Shown here in pieces: positions 26,613-35,823 of a DNA stretch of 64,000 bases. The stretch's first letter is position 1; each line of letters starts with the position of its first letter. The notes under the pieces were generated by a model. The model was not told the origin of the DNA. It saw only the letters and a list, made by a program, of their open reading frames with translations, and searched no databases. Both the position numbers and the translations under genes were made by a program. This DNA is from Bacillus sp. B1-b2 (GTDB lineage Bacteria; Bacillota; Bacilli; Bacillales; Cytobacillaceae). The stretch is from assembly GCF_009183415.1 (NCBI RefSeq), contig NZ_WEHU01000017.1, forward strand, positions 39,049-103,048. Direction: 5' to 3'.

Positions 26613-27416
26613 TTATTCTAGAGTTAGTCTTACTTTCCCTTGATTTTGTAACTCCTTAACTTTTCTTATCAGCTTCGAAAGATAAACTGTTTTCGAAAGA
26701 TGACTGTCTTGCCAATCTAAATATATTGATGGTCCATAACTAATTCTAGAAACACCTAAATCTAAATAATCTTCTATTCTATCCAATTTAATAGTAAGCA
26801 TAATATTAACTGGCAGATTTACTTCTTTGGAAATTTTCTCGATAAAATTCTTATTATATAGCCCTGGGATAAAAATCCCATCTGCGCCGGCTTCATGATA
26901 ATCATTAATTAATGAAATGGCCTCTGAAAGTAAGTGAGTATCCTTATTTTTTTCTTCTATGTCTCCATAGAAAAAAATATCCGTTCTTGCATTTATAAAT
27001 AATTTATTTGCTTGATCTGTTTGTTTAATTAATCTTAGCCGCTGAGTAAAGTCTGCTTTATCCATTAATTGATTTGTATTAGGATACTTATCTTCTATAT
27101 TGATTCCAGCGATATTACGGTTTAAAATGGATTCTATATTTTTCTGCAGAGTAGATAAATTATCTGCATAACCAGACTCTATATCCACTGAAAGGGAGCT
27201 GTTATGTATATTTTTTTCTATTTCAACTAACTCTTTAAAAGAAATATTTTCTCCGTCCTGTATTCCCATGCTATCAGACAAAGCATAACTACTTGTAGCT
27301 ACAACTGCTACCTTATTTTCATCTAATATTCTAACACTTTCATCATCCCAAACATTTATAAGAACTAATGGTTGTTTCTTTTGATGAAATTCATAAAAGC
27401 TTACTTTTCCACTCAT
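26613..27416 (-). CDS. Isocitrate lyase/PEP mutase-family protein
   Basis: 267 residues from the ATG after AGAGGT. The fold is the phosphoenolpyruvate mutase/isocitrate lyase barrel: LVLINVWDDESVRILDE at the start, VATSSYALSDSMG, the metal-site strand SVDIESGYADN, then GINIEDKYPN and FINARTDIFFYG. Family reactions include cleavage or rearrangement of 2-methylisocitrate, oxaloacetate, carboxyphosphonate or phosphonopyruvate. The catalytic Cys of the KKCG lyase loop is not evident, so the activity is uncertain. ada begins 13 bases after its stop, so the two are co-transcribed. Confidence 0.85.
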   Translation of the reverse strand: MSGKVSFYEFHQKKQPLVLINVWDDESVRILDENKVAVVATSSYALSDSMGIQDGENISFKELVEIEKNIHNSSLSVDIESGYADNLSTLQKNIESILNRNIAGINIEDKYPNTNQLMDKADFTQRLRLIKQTDQANKLFINARTDIFFYGDIEEKNKDTHLLSEAISLINDYHEAGADGIFIPGLYNKNFIEKISKEVNLPVNIMLTIKLDRIEDYLDLGVSRISYGPSIYLDWQDSHLSKTVYLSKLIRKVKELQNQGKVRLTLE

Positions 27417-27583
27417 ACTATTACCTCTTTTCTTAGAATTTAACTTCATTATAGAGACATAGCAGAGTAAATACTTTCGAAAAATGAACAAGTATTTTTT
27501 TACGATGACTATCAAATAATTTGCTAATTTATCACTTAAATATTACAATAAAAAGGGAATAAATAACATTTTCCGAAGGTAGT

Positions 27584-27838
27584 ATGACAACTTCAACATA
27601 TAATTTAGAATATGGTTGGAAGCTGAATGTTCATGAAAAATATGATGTTTTCCAAGGAATTAGTGATAAATCAAAATATTCTATCACGGATTCAGAACAT
27701 GATTCTATCGGAGTATTTCAGTTAACAGGCACTTCCGTTGATTTTATTGGAAGTAACTATAATCTTAAACCTAAAATTGACTTTGAGAACAAAGAAATCA
27801 TCATTAAACATGCACCATTTGAAGAAGATCTAGAATAA
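27584..27838 (+). CDS. Small hypothetical protein (84 aa)
   Basis: An 84-residue soluble frame with ATG shortly after CGAAGG and a terminator downstream. It is rich in Asp, Ser, Tyr and Lys, including TYNLEYGWKLNVHEKYDV and ENKEIIIKHAPFEEDLE. It has no membrane segment or known motif. Amino-acid composition and signals support a real gene; the function is unknown. Confidence 0.65.
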   Translation: MTTSTYNLEYGWKLNVHEKYDVFQGISDKSKYSITDSEHDSIGVFQLTGTSVDFIGSNYNLKPKIDFENKEIIIKHAPFEEDLE

Positions 27839-27873
27839 GACGAAGATGTCTTTATCTTTTTTTATATGAATAT

Positions 27874-27899
27874 AGCATCTGCATATGAAGATGCTTTTT
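27874..27899 (+). terminator. Rho-independent terminator
   Basis: AGCATCT (27874-27880) pairs with AGATGCT (27889-27895), followed by TTTT. Confidence 0.7.
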
Positions 27900-27962
27900 A
27901 GTATCTGCTCCATACTTCTACTATATCTCAGTCTTTATATTATCTAGAAAATGAAGTGATTC

Positions 27963-28463
27963 TTATATTTCTCTAGAGTATCTACATTTGATATAGGGTG
28001 ACATACCATTCTCCACCACTTCATGTTGAAATGTAAACCCTTTCGCTTCATAAAATGGAATCCCTAACTTGTTTCCTTTTATAACAGAGACCCATTGTTT
28101 CTTTGCTCCAAATAATTCCTTTTGTTGCATCGTGACAGCCTCTAACAATTTAGTACCTATTCCTTCATTTCTTCTATTAGAATCAAGATAAATCACATAC
28201 AACTCTCCTACATCTTCTTCTGTCATACCACCACCAGCCGCACCAACTACTTCTCCATCTTCCAATGCAACATAATAGCCACCCCATTCACGATTAGAGG
28301 TGCTCACTTCTTTTTTAATTCTTTCATGATTGTAGAATTCTTGTATCACTTGTTCTATATACTCCTGCGTATGAGGAAAATTGATTGTAGATTGCCAACC
28401 TTTTGAACACACCTTTGCTATTGCTTCTACATGAGTCTTATTTGCTTTCACTACTTGAATCAT
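27963..28463 (-). CDS. GNAT-family N-acetyltransferase
   Basis: A 166-residue GNAT protein with an AAGGAGA ribosome-binding site. Motif A, the acetyl-CoA pyrophosphate loop, is at residues about 85-110 (GELYVIYLDSNRRNEGIGTK, corresponding to Q/RxxGxG/A). The C-terminal motif B is GIPFYEAKGFTF. Substrate unknown; small-molecule amines or peptides are typical. It is transcribed alone. Confidence 0.88.
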   Translation of the reverse strand: MIQVVKANKTHVEAIAKVCSKGWQSTINFPHTQEYIEQVIQEFYNHERIKKEVSTSNREWGGYYVALEDGEVVGAAGGGMTEEDVGELYVIYLDSNRRNEGIGTKLLEAVTMQQKELFGAKKQWVSVIKGNKLGIPFYEAKGFTFQHEVVENGMSPYIKCRYSREI

Positions 28464-28886
28464 ACGTCCATCTCCTTTTTTACCAGTTTAGACTAACCGT
28501 TCCAATAAAAAGTGGCATCCATCGCTAATTACTCATTTGAATTTCGATAGTATGTTGGTATTCTATTTAAACGGTAATGGTTTGTTAATTCTTCAAGCTT
28601 TAAGAATCAATATTCGAATTCCATTAAAGCTAGTTTTAATTCTCTTGCTAGTCATGTTGCCATTGATTTATTCTGTTAATTGTCATTTCTAAACAATTTG
28701 TCTTCTCCTTCAGATAGGTTTTCATCTATACTAGTTCTTCAGGTATAGCTTGATTACCTTCTGAATAGATTTTACTTCTTTCTGTTATTTAAGCTTTCAA
28801 AACTAAAGAGGCATCCTTATAAAATGGACTAACCATTTCTAAGAATACCTCGATAAAACATATTACTCTCTTACGATAATCAATAC
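28464..28886. other. Intergenic region without recognised features
   Basis: About 420 AT-rich bases between the GNAT gene and the MMPL remnant. Stop codons are frequent in all frames. No hairpin, operator or gene fragment was recognised. Confidence 0.5.
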
Positions 28887-29351
28887 TTATGCCTTTCCTT
28901 TTTTCTTCTCTATTTCATGCATAATACTTTCGCCTTCAATATCAATATTCGGCAATATTTTATCCAACCATTTTGGCAAATACCACGCTGATTTACCCAT
29001 TAATGCCATAACTGCAGGTACAATGGTCATTCTCACTATAAATGCATCAAAGAATACGCCAAAATCTAGTGACATAGCAACTACTTTAATCATGGCATCT
29101 GGAGCCATCATAAAGCCTATGAAAACAGCCATCATAATTAATCCTGCTGCTGTAACTACTTTTCCACTGTCTCTCATTCCATGTAAGATTGCCTTTTTAT
29201 AATCCCCAGTATGTGCATATACTTCACGCATTTTACTTACTAAGAAAATTTCGTAATCCATTGCTAGTCCGAATAGGATTCCTATGGAGATAACAGGTAA
29301 GAATGCTAAAATTGGACTAGAAGCAGGAAAACCAAATAAATACTTAGAAAC
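28887..29351 (-). pseudogene. MMPL/RND-type transporter, C-terminal remnant
   Basis: The minus strand is open from about 29351 to 28887 and reads FLPVISIGILFGLAMDYEIF, LVSKMREVYAHTG, then VVTAAGLIMMAVFIGFMMAP, FIVRMTIVPAVMALMG and a Lys-rich tail. This is the last membrane bundle of a YdfJ-type MMPL (RND superfamily) lipid/drug exporter, normally about 720 residues. Everything upstream, including the first half and the large extracytoplasmic domains, is gone. The break abuts a TetR remnant on the other strand. Confidence 0.82.
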
Positions 29352-29573
29352 TTAATTTCTTCTAATATGTCTGGAATTCTACTAGACTATATTAATTATG
29401 CAATGGAAATTATTTTTCAAGAAGATATTGATAATCATAAAATGAATAGAACACAGGTCTTATTTCTATCTGGTGGCATGTTTAATATTATTTGTGATTG
29501 GATTAAAAGAGGTGCAACAGAGTCTCCTGCATCTCTTACTGACAAGATATCAAGAATCTTGCCACAATATTAA
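29352..29573 (+). pseudogene. TetR-family regulator, C-terminal remnant
   Basis: The plus strand encodes about 70 residues ending at 29573, including FLSGGMFNIICDWIKRGATE, the C-terminal ligand-domain helices of a TetR/AcrR regulator (in intact proteins FLSGGLxGLIKDWLKNGxxE). The DNA-binding N-terminus is missing. TetR regulators often diverge from MMPL exporters; here both partners have lost their facing 5' ends at the same junction, near 29350. Confidence 0.7.
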
Positions 29574-29604
29574 ATCTTAAAGTGATTATAGCTTTAATAA
29601 TTTA

Positions 29605-30153
29605 CTAAATTTCATTTGCTAATTCATGAGGATTCCCCCATATACTCTTAAAATAACTGGATAAAAGCCCTTCTCCCTTAAATCTATCCTCCAAAATAGC
29701 TTGCAATTGTAATGTCACTTCAGAAGAAACTTTTTTTGATATACAAGCTAAATAAGAATACTTATACACTGGATCATTTGGTACCTTCGTATATACTTGC
29801 TTTAACATAGATTTACCTTTTTCTTCTAACATCTCAAAATCATCTCCAAAGTAATAGGGAAATAATGACATCATATAACCAAAACACCATAAATACGCTG
29901 GATCAGTATTATAATTAGTCAGCCCAAAAAGAGTTACTTCATCTAATACTGTTTGTAATTCTTCCAGATCCATATTCTTTACATTTACTGGGCCATCCTC
30001 TATTATAAGATACCAACAAAAAAAAACGAGACGAAGAGTAACTTTCAAATCATGCGGATACTTTTTCCATGTTCCTAACAAAAGAGCTTTAGCTGCATGC
30101 CAATTTTCATCTTTCTCTAACTGATCAAGCTCTGTCCATTCCCAATTAATCAT
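29605..30153 (-). CDS. Hypothetical protein, TPR-like helical
   Basis: 182 residues from the ATG that follows GAGGAG; the frame is open to 30216 but the outer ATG has no ribosome-binding site. The text is helical and aromatic-rich: WEWTELDQLEKDENWHAAKA, KYPHDLKVTLRLVFFCWYLI, YLWCFGYMMSLFPYYFG and KVPNDPVYKYSYLACI. The alternation of helices with WHAAKALLL and PNDPVYKYSYLA suggests TPR-like repeats. I do not recognise a characterised homolog. It lies downstream of the anti-sigma gene but is separated from it by a terminator. Confidence 0.65.
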   Translation of the reverse strand: MINWEWTELDQLEKDENWHAAKALLLGTWKKYPHDLKVTLRLVFFCWYLIIEDGPVNVKNMDLEELQTVLDEVTLFGLTNYNTDPAYLWCFGYMMSLFPYYFGDDFEMLEEKGKSMLKQVYTKVPNDPVYKYSYLACISKKVSSEVTLQLQAILEDRFKGEGLLSSYFKSIWGNPHELANEI

Positions 30154-30303
30154 TTCAATACAACTCCTCAGTTCACTATTTATTTCCCAAATTAACTCTA
30201 ACATCTTTTTCTTCATTTTAAGGTAAGTTGAGAAATAGGTAGCGTTATTATCTTCTTAGTCATTTGCCCTTCCTTGAAAACTCAATAGTCATTTTATATT
30301 AAA

Positions 30304-30328
30304 AGAACGAACACCTTATACGTGTTCG
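30304..30328 (-). terminator. Terminator after the sigma/anti-sigma operon
   Basis: On the minus strand CGAACAC pairs with GTGTTCG (30308-30314 with 30322-30328), followed by TTCTTTT. Confidence 0.75.
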
Positions 30329-30357
30329 CCCTAAATTACTATAATACAGCTTAAATC

Positions 30358-31806
30358 TTACTGACGAAGATCAATCCACCATCGATCTTTATTTAAATCT
30401 TCCGAAGGTCCTGAGTAATGAAATGCATCAAGAAAAATGGAATTTAGTTTATCTTCATCTACAAAATAACCTAAATTAACTCTCTTCGTTTGTCCTGGTT
30501 GGATACTGCCAATATTGTAAAAACCTTTGCCATTTCCGTGTGGTTCTAAATAATCGACTTCATTTGAGATGATACTCTCTTCATAAAATTCATTATCTTT
30601 AACATAGGTCCAACCATCATTCTCCAGTTTAAGCACTGTCAAAGATGGATGCATGTAAATTTCTTCTGTTGCCTGATTCCCGACATTTTTTACTGTTGTT
30701 GTCAGATAGATAAACTTAACATCAACGGATTGTGTTTCTACTAACTCATCAATAGAATCTATACCATTCCCCGACTTATATATATTTCGATTATATGGGT
30801 TCAGGTTCTTTTGCTGATTTAAAACACTGTACTCGTTTAACCTATCTACTATAAAATTATTAAAATTCTCTTGCTTGAAATTTCTTATAGAATCAAAGAC
30901 TTCCACTTTTTCAACCACATATTCTAAGCTATCTAATTTATTGGTAGTGCCATTTCCTCCATTATGCAATACATCTTTCGTTACTGGAACCACGTCACCT
31001 ATATGGAAAAGGCTATTACTGTCTTTTTTCAATGGAATAATTTTTCGTGCTTCTAGTTCATTTGTATCCATAATTGGAGCTTCCTTATAATCAGTAATAA
31101 GCGATGCCTCTTCCTTTGATGAAGGCTCTAGTGAGATATTTCCCAATACTTCCACCATTAATTCTTCGTTTACATCTGCTCCAATATAACTTTCTAGCAT
31201 GATACCCTCTTTTTCAAATAATAGATACACTTGTCTATCAAACATGGTAGAGTCATTTCCTGAATCTTTATGTATAATGACTGCCTTCTTGCAGTTTATC
31301 TCTTTTTCTTCATAGTCATTTGCGTAAAGAGTTTGGAAATCTGAATTTTCTCCTAATCTCCAAAGAATAAATGAGAAGCCTCCTTTTGCATAGTTTTCTT
31401 TAAAGGAATATTTCATATCGTCTGTATTTTTTATTACTTCCATATTATCTGGCAAACTATTAACTTTCATTTTATACCATTTGTCATGATGATTAATCTC
31501 TGTATTTGTCACAGAAATATCTACTTCATAATTTTGCTTTTGAACCATCATATCATAGACTTTTACAGCACCAAAAGCAGTTGTAGGAAGACCAATTAAA
31601 AGAACAGCAGTAGCAATTAATAGACGGTTCTTTTTCCGTCGTGCCTTTGGTTGTCCACCTTGATTCTTAATTTTCTCCATAAACATTTTCTTTTTGTGGT
31701 TGTAGGTATCTGAAAATTCGTGTTCTTCAACTAATGTATCAAAATCATCTAATGCAATTTTTTCCGCTAAGTCAAACGTTCCTCTTGAATTCTGTGAATC
31801 CTTCAC
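30358..31806 (-). CDS. Probable membrane-anchored anti-sigma factor
   Basis: A 482-residue type II membrane protein with a GTG start after GGAGG. The cytoplasmic N-terminus (1-80) has acidic DDFDTLVEEHE and a Lys/Arg cluster (KARRKKNR). One membrane helix (about 62-84: LLIATAVLLIGLPTTAFGA) precedes a large extracytoplasmic region with a DUF4367-like part (KWYKMKVNSLPDNMEVIKN) and a C-terminal beta domain (FIYLTTTVKNVGNQATEEIY) that resembles an Ig-like fold. It overlaps the ECF sigma gene by 35 bases, which argues for coupled synthesis of a sigma/anti-sigma pair. The signal sensed outside the cell is unknown. Confidence 0.75.
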   Translation of the reverse strand: MKDSQNSRGTFDLAEKIALDDFDTLVEEHEFSDTYNHKKKMFMEKIKNQGGQPKARRKKNRLLIATAVLLIGLPTTAFGAVKVYDMMVQKQNYEVDISVTNTEINHHDKWYKMKVNSLPDNMEVIKNTDDMKYSFKENYAKGGFSFILWRLGENSDFQTLYANDYEEKEINCKKAVIIHKDSGNDSTMFDRQVYLLFEKEGIMLESYIGADVNEELMVEVLGNISLEPSSKEEASLITDYKEAPIMDTNELEARKIIPLKKDSNSLFHIGDVVPVTKDVLHNGGNGTTNKLDSLEYVVEKVEVFDSIRNFKQENFNNFIVDRLNEYSVLNQQKNLNPYNRNIYKSGNGIDSIDELVETQSVDVKFIYLTTTVKNVGNQATEEIYMHPSLTVLKLENDGWTYVKDNEFYEESIISNEVDYLEPHGNGKGFYNIGSIQPGQTKRVNLGYFVDEDKLNSIFLDAFHYSGPSEDLNKDRWWIDLRQ

Positions 31807-32329
31807 TTTGAATACCTCCTATTCTTTTATGTAGGCGTTTCCGAGCTCGTTCGAATTGTTTACGTATATTGACCTCTGTTAAACCCATAATCTTAGAGAT
31901 TTCTTGATAAGATAAGTTATAGAAAACTTTATATTTAAACACCTGTCTACATGACTCACTTAACACGGTTAACAATGAATCAATTTGATTTTCAGCCATA
32001 ATCTGATGTTCCCATTCATTCATTTTTTCATCTGCCGTTTCCATTGATTCTCTTTGATATTCTTCCACCAGCATTCCCTGCCGTTTATTTTTTCGGTAGC
32101 TATCTATTGCTTTATTTTTCGCAATTCTTAATATGTAGCGTTTGTGCTCATACGTATCCAAACTACGCAATTTCTCCAGATTGTTGTAAAGCGTGATAAA
32201 CACTTCTTGAACGATATCTTCTGCCTGTTGAACATTTCTTACAATGGAATATGCTACAAAATAAATTTTTTGTTCATATAACTCGTATAACTCTTCCATC
32301 TTTTTATAATCTTGATTAGTACCTTTCAT
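31772..32329 (-). CDS. ECF-type RNA polymerase sigma factor
   Basis: A 185-residue sigma-70 group IV protein. Region 2 (about 10-85) includes YSIVRNVQQAEDIVQEVFIT and the DNA-melting helix YILRIAKNKAIDSYRK. Region 4 (about 120-175) has SCRQVFKYKVFYNLSYQEIS and NIRKQFERARKRLHK. The ATG follows AAAGGGGGA. The downstream overlapping gene encodes its probable membrane anti-sigma factor. ECF factors usually autoregulate, but no AAC-type -35 motif was fixed in the 289 bases upstream. Confidence 0.92.
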   Translation of the reverse strand: MKGTNQDYKKMEELYELYEQKIYFVAYSIVRNVQQAEDIVQEVFITLYNNLEKLRSLDTYEHKRYILRIAKNKAIDSYRKNKRQGMLVEEYQRESMETADEKMNEWEHQIMAENQIDSLLTVLSESCRQVFKYKVFYNLSYQEISKIMGLTEVNIRKQFERARKRLHKRIGGIQSEGFTEFKRNV

Positions 32330-32618
32330 GTTATCCCCCTTTCATTCTATATAACGATTGAGTTTATAAATTTGTGACACTTAAAGGAAAACTGCAGCCC
32401 TATTCTGTGTGGTTTTCTAGTTTTACTTTATTGAATATTCTTTGCCAACTTGTGGTGTTTCATAGTCAGAATGTATGAGCTATCCTTCTTCCATGAGTCC
32501 AACTTTCAGCCAATGTTCTACTAAATCTAATGCTGTATTATGCGAAAAGGAAGAATAGATATAATTACTTCTGCAAATATTACATATAAAATAAAAGCTA
32601 TAAGAAAGAGGAAAATAC

Positions 32619-33602
32619 ATGGTCAATAAAAATAATTTGACCTCAGTAGAGTATGGTGCATTATGGACAACTTATCAGAAAAAAACAATGATCCTATGCA
32701 TACTAGAATACTTTATAGAGAAATCGGAAGAACCAAAGGCTAAAGATCTGATGAAAGGACTTCATGAAAAGCTAGCAGTTAAAGTTAAAGAGATAAAAAA
32801 AATGATTGAAACCTCTGGTGGTATCGTACCATTGGGATTTACTGCTGAAGATGTTCATTTAGATGCTCCTAAATTGTTTGACCAAGGGTTCGACATCATG
32901 TTTTCTAGAGTATTAAAAGAAATTAGTATGGGGATGTATGTTCTTCATACAACCATATCTTACCGCAAGGACATTATTGATATTTATAGAGAGCTTACAG
33001 AATTAACGCAAAAGTATTACCTCTATTTCACAGAGTATTTGCAACAAAATAAATGGATGCTTGATCCTCCAACCATTAATATGCCTCATTCGAGAAGCTT
33101 TTTAAATGATAAAGATTATATGAAAGGTACCAATATATTGGGTAGTCGAAGAGGATTTAACATCGTTGAATACGGATTAATCTATCATTCACTAGAATCT
33201 AATATTTTGGGAATGCAACTTATGAAAGGTTTTGCTCAGAGCTCTTCTGATTTAGAGGTAAAAAAGTATTTTCAAAAAGGATATGAGTTATCTAAAAAGA
33301 TTTATAAAGACACAGAGGAAATGTTGATAGAGAGTAATATACCTTCTCCTTCAATTCCAAGTGGAGTAGTTACTAATTCAACAATACCACCATTTTCAGA
33401 AAAGCTAATGCTCTATTGCACCTATTTACTCAATGGGTTTAGTATTGGTGGCCAAGGCTTCGGAGCTGTCTTTCATTTACGTAATGATGTAATACTACAA
33501 TCTGGTCTTTTCGCTAAAGATGTATTTGCATTTGGCTTAAAAGGAGCTCGTTTAATGATGGAAAAAGGTTGGTTAGAGGAACCACCATCAATGGATCTAT
33601 AG
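32619..33602 (+). CDS. DUF3231 family protein (duplicated domain)
   Basis: A 327-residue protein with AAGAGG before the ATG. It contains two DUF3231 repeats (about 5-160 and 175-320). The first begins LTSVEYGALWTTYQKKTMIL and contains GGIVPLGFTAEDVHLDAPKL; the second begins FNIVEYGLIYHSLESNILGM and contains SNIPSPSIPSGVVT. The repeats look like ferritin/four-helix-like bundles. The family is common in spore-forming Bacillaceae and uncharacterised. It is transcribed alone with its own terminator. Confidence 0.85.
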   Translation: MVNKNNLTSVEYGALWTTYQKKTMILCILEYFIEKSEEPKAKDLMKGLHEKLAVKVKEIKKMIETSGGIVPLGFTAEDVHLDAPKLFDQGFDIMFSRVLKEISMGMYVLHTTISYRKDIIDIYRELTELTQKYYLYFTEYLQQNKWMLDPPTINMPHSRSFLNDKDYMKGTNILGSRRGFNIVEYGLIYHSLESNILGMQLMKGFAQSSSDLEVKKYFQKGYELSKKIYKDTEEMLIESNIPSPSIPSGVVTNSTIPPFSEKLMLYCTYLLNGFSIGGQGFGAVFHLRNDVILQSGLFAKDVFAFGLKGARLMMEKGWLEEPPSMDL

Positions 33603-33684
33603 TTTTTATTAGAATTGTTTCAATTATATAAGAACATAAACTTTAACATAGTTTCTCTATGACAATAAAATAGGAAACTCACTT

Positions 33685-33714
33685 AACCCTGCCAAAGTTT
33701 GAGCAGGGTTTTCA
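33685..33714 (+). terminator. Rho-independent terminator after the DUF3231 gene
   Basis: AACCCTGC (33685-33692) pairs with GCAGGGTT (33703-33710), followed by TTCATTT. Confidence 0.8.
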
Positions 33715-33855
33715 TTTATTTTCATCATTTTCTAAGTTCCTTTTTAAGAAACTATGGATAAGTACTCTGTTAAACTACATCCCATAATCATTTTGGTTCT
33801 GAAGTTAGAAGTATTCATTTTACCGTTTCAATTATGTAGGAACTTATCCTCAAAA

Positions 33856-34299
33856 CTAATTACTTTTTAATATTAACTTTCTTGTCTTTTCATCATATAT
33901 CTTGTAACTAATTTCAACTAAGTGATCTTTTGTAATAGTTAGCTCACAATAATAAGGAATTGACTTACCATATGCCTCTAAATCTGGGATATCATCATAA
34001 GTAAATTTTTTATCTGTATTAAGAATACTAAAATTTGCTGAAGAAGAACGTCCTTGTGTATCTATCTCAATAATACATTTTCCATTAACAACATCATAAT
34101 CCTTGAGTACCACATATTTTAGGCTTGGCATAGTAACCACTAACATTAACACTCCGAGAAGAAAAATCCCAAGAAATTTACCTACTTTTAATAATGTATA
34201 ATTTTTCTTCCAGAATATATTAATAAAAGCATCTAGTGCTACTATGACAAAAATAGACCCAAGGAAAAGTATTAAATAATAATGTAACATTTTCCACAT
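33856..34299 (-). CDS. Hypothetical membrane-anchored protein
   Basis: 147 residues: two N-terminal membrane helices (about 5-28 and 40-62) and a beta-rich C-terminal domain with VLKDYDVVNGKCIIEIDTQG and IPYYCELTITKDHLVEISYK. The start is uncertain: an inner ATG three codons later has slightly better spacing from AGGATG. The soluble part is probably outside the membrane. No known family was recognised. Confidence 0.65.
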   Translation of the reverse strand: MWKMLHYYLILFLGSIFVIVALDAFINIFWKKNYTLLKVGKFLGIFLLGVLMLVVTMPSLKYVVLKDYDVVNGKCIIEIDTQGRSSSANFSILNTDKKFTYDDIPDLEAYGKSIPYYCELTITKDHLVEISYKIYDEKTRKLILKSN

Positions 34300-34718
34300 C
34301 CTATATTTATTCTTTAAAATGCTCTAATACATGTTTTTATGGCAAATTATCAAATGCAGAATAAAGAATGACACTGGTGCTAAACACTTCTTATAAAAGA
34401 CTAACTAATGAATCATTTATTCTATAAATTGGCAATTATATTTATTCCTCAATACCGACAAGTTATTCTAATAGTAAATAATCCCATCTTAATAAAAAGC
34501 ATCTACTAAGTAAGTTCCTTTATAACTACGGAAGACAAAAAATACCTCACTTTTAATAGTGAGGCAAATTGTATAGTTAAAATAGGGGGATAATATAATA
34601 ATTCCACTTTTATAACCATTTAAACAAGAAATGACAATAAATTTTATTATTTAAGCAAGCTAATACACAAGTATGTTAATTATTAGGTTAAAAAGGTGAG
34701 CAGACTATTAAATGAACA
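34300..34718. other. Intergenic region with one terminator
   Basis: About 420 bases. Apart from the DUF456-gene terminator at 34537-34564 nothing was recognised. Confidence 0.5.
34537..34564 (-). terminator. Terminator downstream of the DUF456 gene
   Basis: On the minus strand CCTCACT pairs with AGTGAGG (34545-34551 with 34558-34564), followed by TATTTTTT. Confidence 0.75.
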
Positions 34719-35201
34719 TTATATAACAACGGCAATAAAGAACCAAACTATCATTAATATTTGAATAAGAATTTTTGCTATACTCCCACCTAAAAAGCCT
34801 ATTACAGTCGCAAAACCTACTTTTGCTGCTTTTTTCGCTTCCCTATGAAGAATAAATTCAGTAATTAATACTGCTACAAAAGGAATAAGAATAATACCAA
34901 ATGGAGGTAAAATAAAGGAGCCGACAATAGTAGCAATTGCTGCAACTGTTTCAGAAGCCTTAGATCCTCCATACTTTTTAACAAAATAGCTGTTAGCAAT
35001 TAGATCTGCTGCAATTAAAACTGCACTTAATATACCCATGCTAATCCAGAACCATACCGATAACTCATTGGCATTAATGAGGAATTGATAAACTAAGAAA
35101 CCTCCCCAAATAGCAACGATAGAAGGAATAATCGGATAAATGATTCCAACAAAACTAAGTATAAAGAGGATGATTGTTATTCCCCACCATAAATATTCCA
35201 T
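34719..35201 (-). CDS. DUF456 (YqgC-type) membrane protein
   Basis: 160 residues from the ATG after GAAAGGTGG; the longer frame to 35270 has no ribosome-binding site. Four to five hydrophobic segments carry the glycine-rich DUF456 pattern: GIIYPIIPSIVAIWGGFLVY near the start, then NSYFVKKYGGSKASETVA and FILPPFGIILIPFVAVLITE. Function unknown. It is monocistronic, with a terminator about 150 bases downstream. Confidence 0.85.
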   Translation of the reverse strand: MEYLWWGITIILFILSFVGIIYPIIPSIVAIWGGFLVYQFLINANELSVWFWISMGILSAVLIAADLIANSYFVKKYGGSKASETVAAIATIVGSFILPPFGIILIPFVAVLITEFILHREAKKAAKVGFATVIGFLGGSIAKILIQILMIVWFFIAVVI

Positions 35202-35823
35202 AATGATGTACCACCTTTCAATAAAAGTAAGTATTACAATATAATAAGAAAATCTTGATCTTAAGAGCAAGATTTTCTCCGAATAATTCAGCTGTTGCTA
35301 TGTCTGCGTCTTTTATAGTGTTGACTACCTGCAAAAGGATTATGTCACCTTCTAAAGGAGTTACTATTATTTCTACATCCTAATCTACCACTTCTACAAT
35401 GCTTAGGAAGGGACTTCTTTGATATCTCTACCCCATAATCTTTTACCTCAATCACCTATTTTGTTATTACATTGAACATTATTACAGTATCACTTTAGAA
35501 TACTGAATAACTTTATCTAATAGGATGATAATAATTTGCTCAAGATTTTTTTGATTACAGGATGAGTGAATTCTGAATTCAAAATGGGATGTGTTACTTA
35601 CTGATAGCACTACAGTCCTTTCCCGATTTATCTTTTTTTATTACTTTTCTATCATACACTATCTTAATGAAATGGTTGTAAAATGAAACAAGATGTTTCA
35701 TAAAATTTACATTAAGTTCTTAAGTAAAATATTTATATTCTTTGAATACAATGCTTGAACTACTTACAACTTCTCTAATGCTCCTAACCACATTTTACAA
35801 ATACAGAATTTTATAAAACTATT
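35202..35823. other. Long intergenic region with a 10-bp palindrome
   Basis: GAAAATCTTG (35248-35257) and CAAGATTTTC (35268-35277) form a perfect inverted repeat near the DUF456 gene start and could be an operator. On the minus strand, about 35270-35410 reads like a short coding remnant (EIIVTPLEGDIILLQVVNT) preceded by a stop; no family was recognised. The rest is featureless. Confidence 0.4.

Noticed and set aside
35270..35410. Coding-like text on the minus strand (EIIVTPLEGDIILLQVVNT) upstream of the DUF456 gene
   Set aside because: It is preceded by an in-frame stop and no family could be named, so it is mentioned only as a possible remnant.
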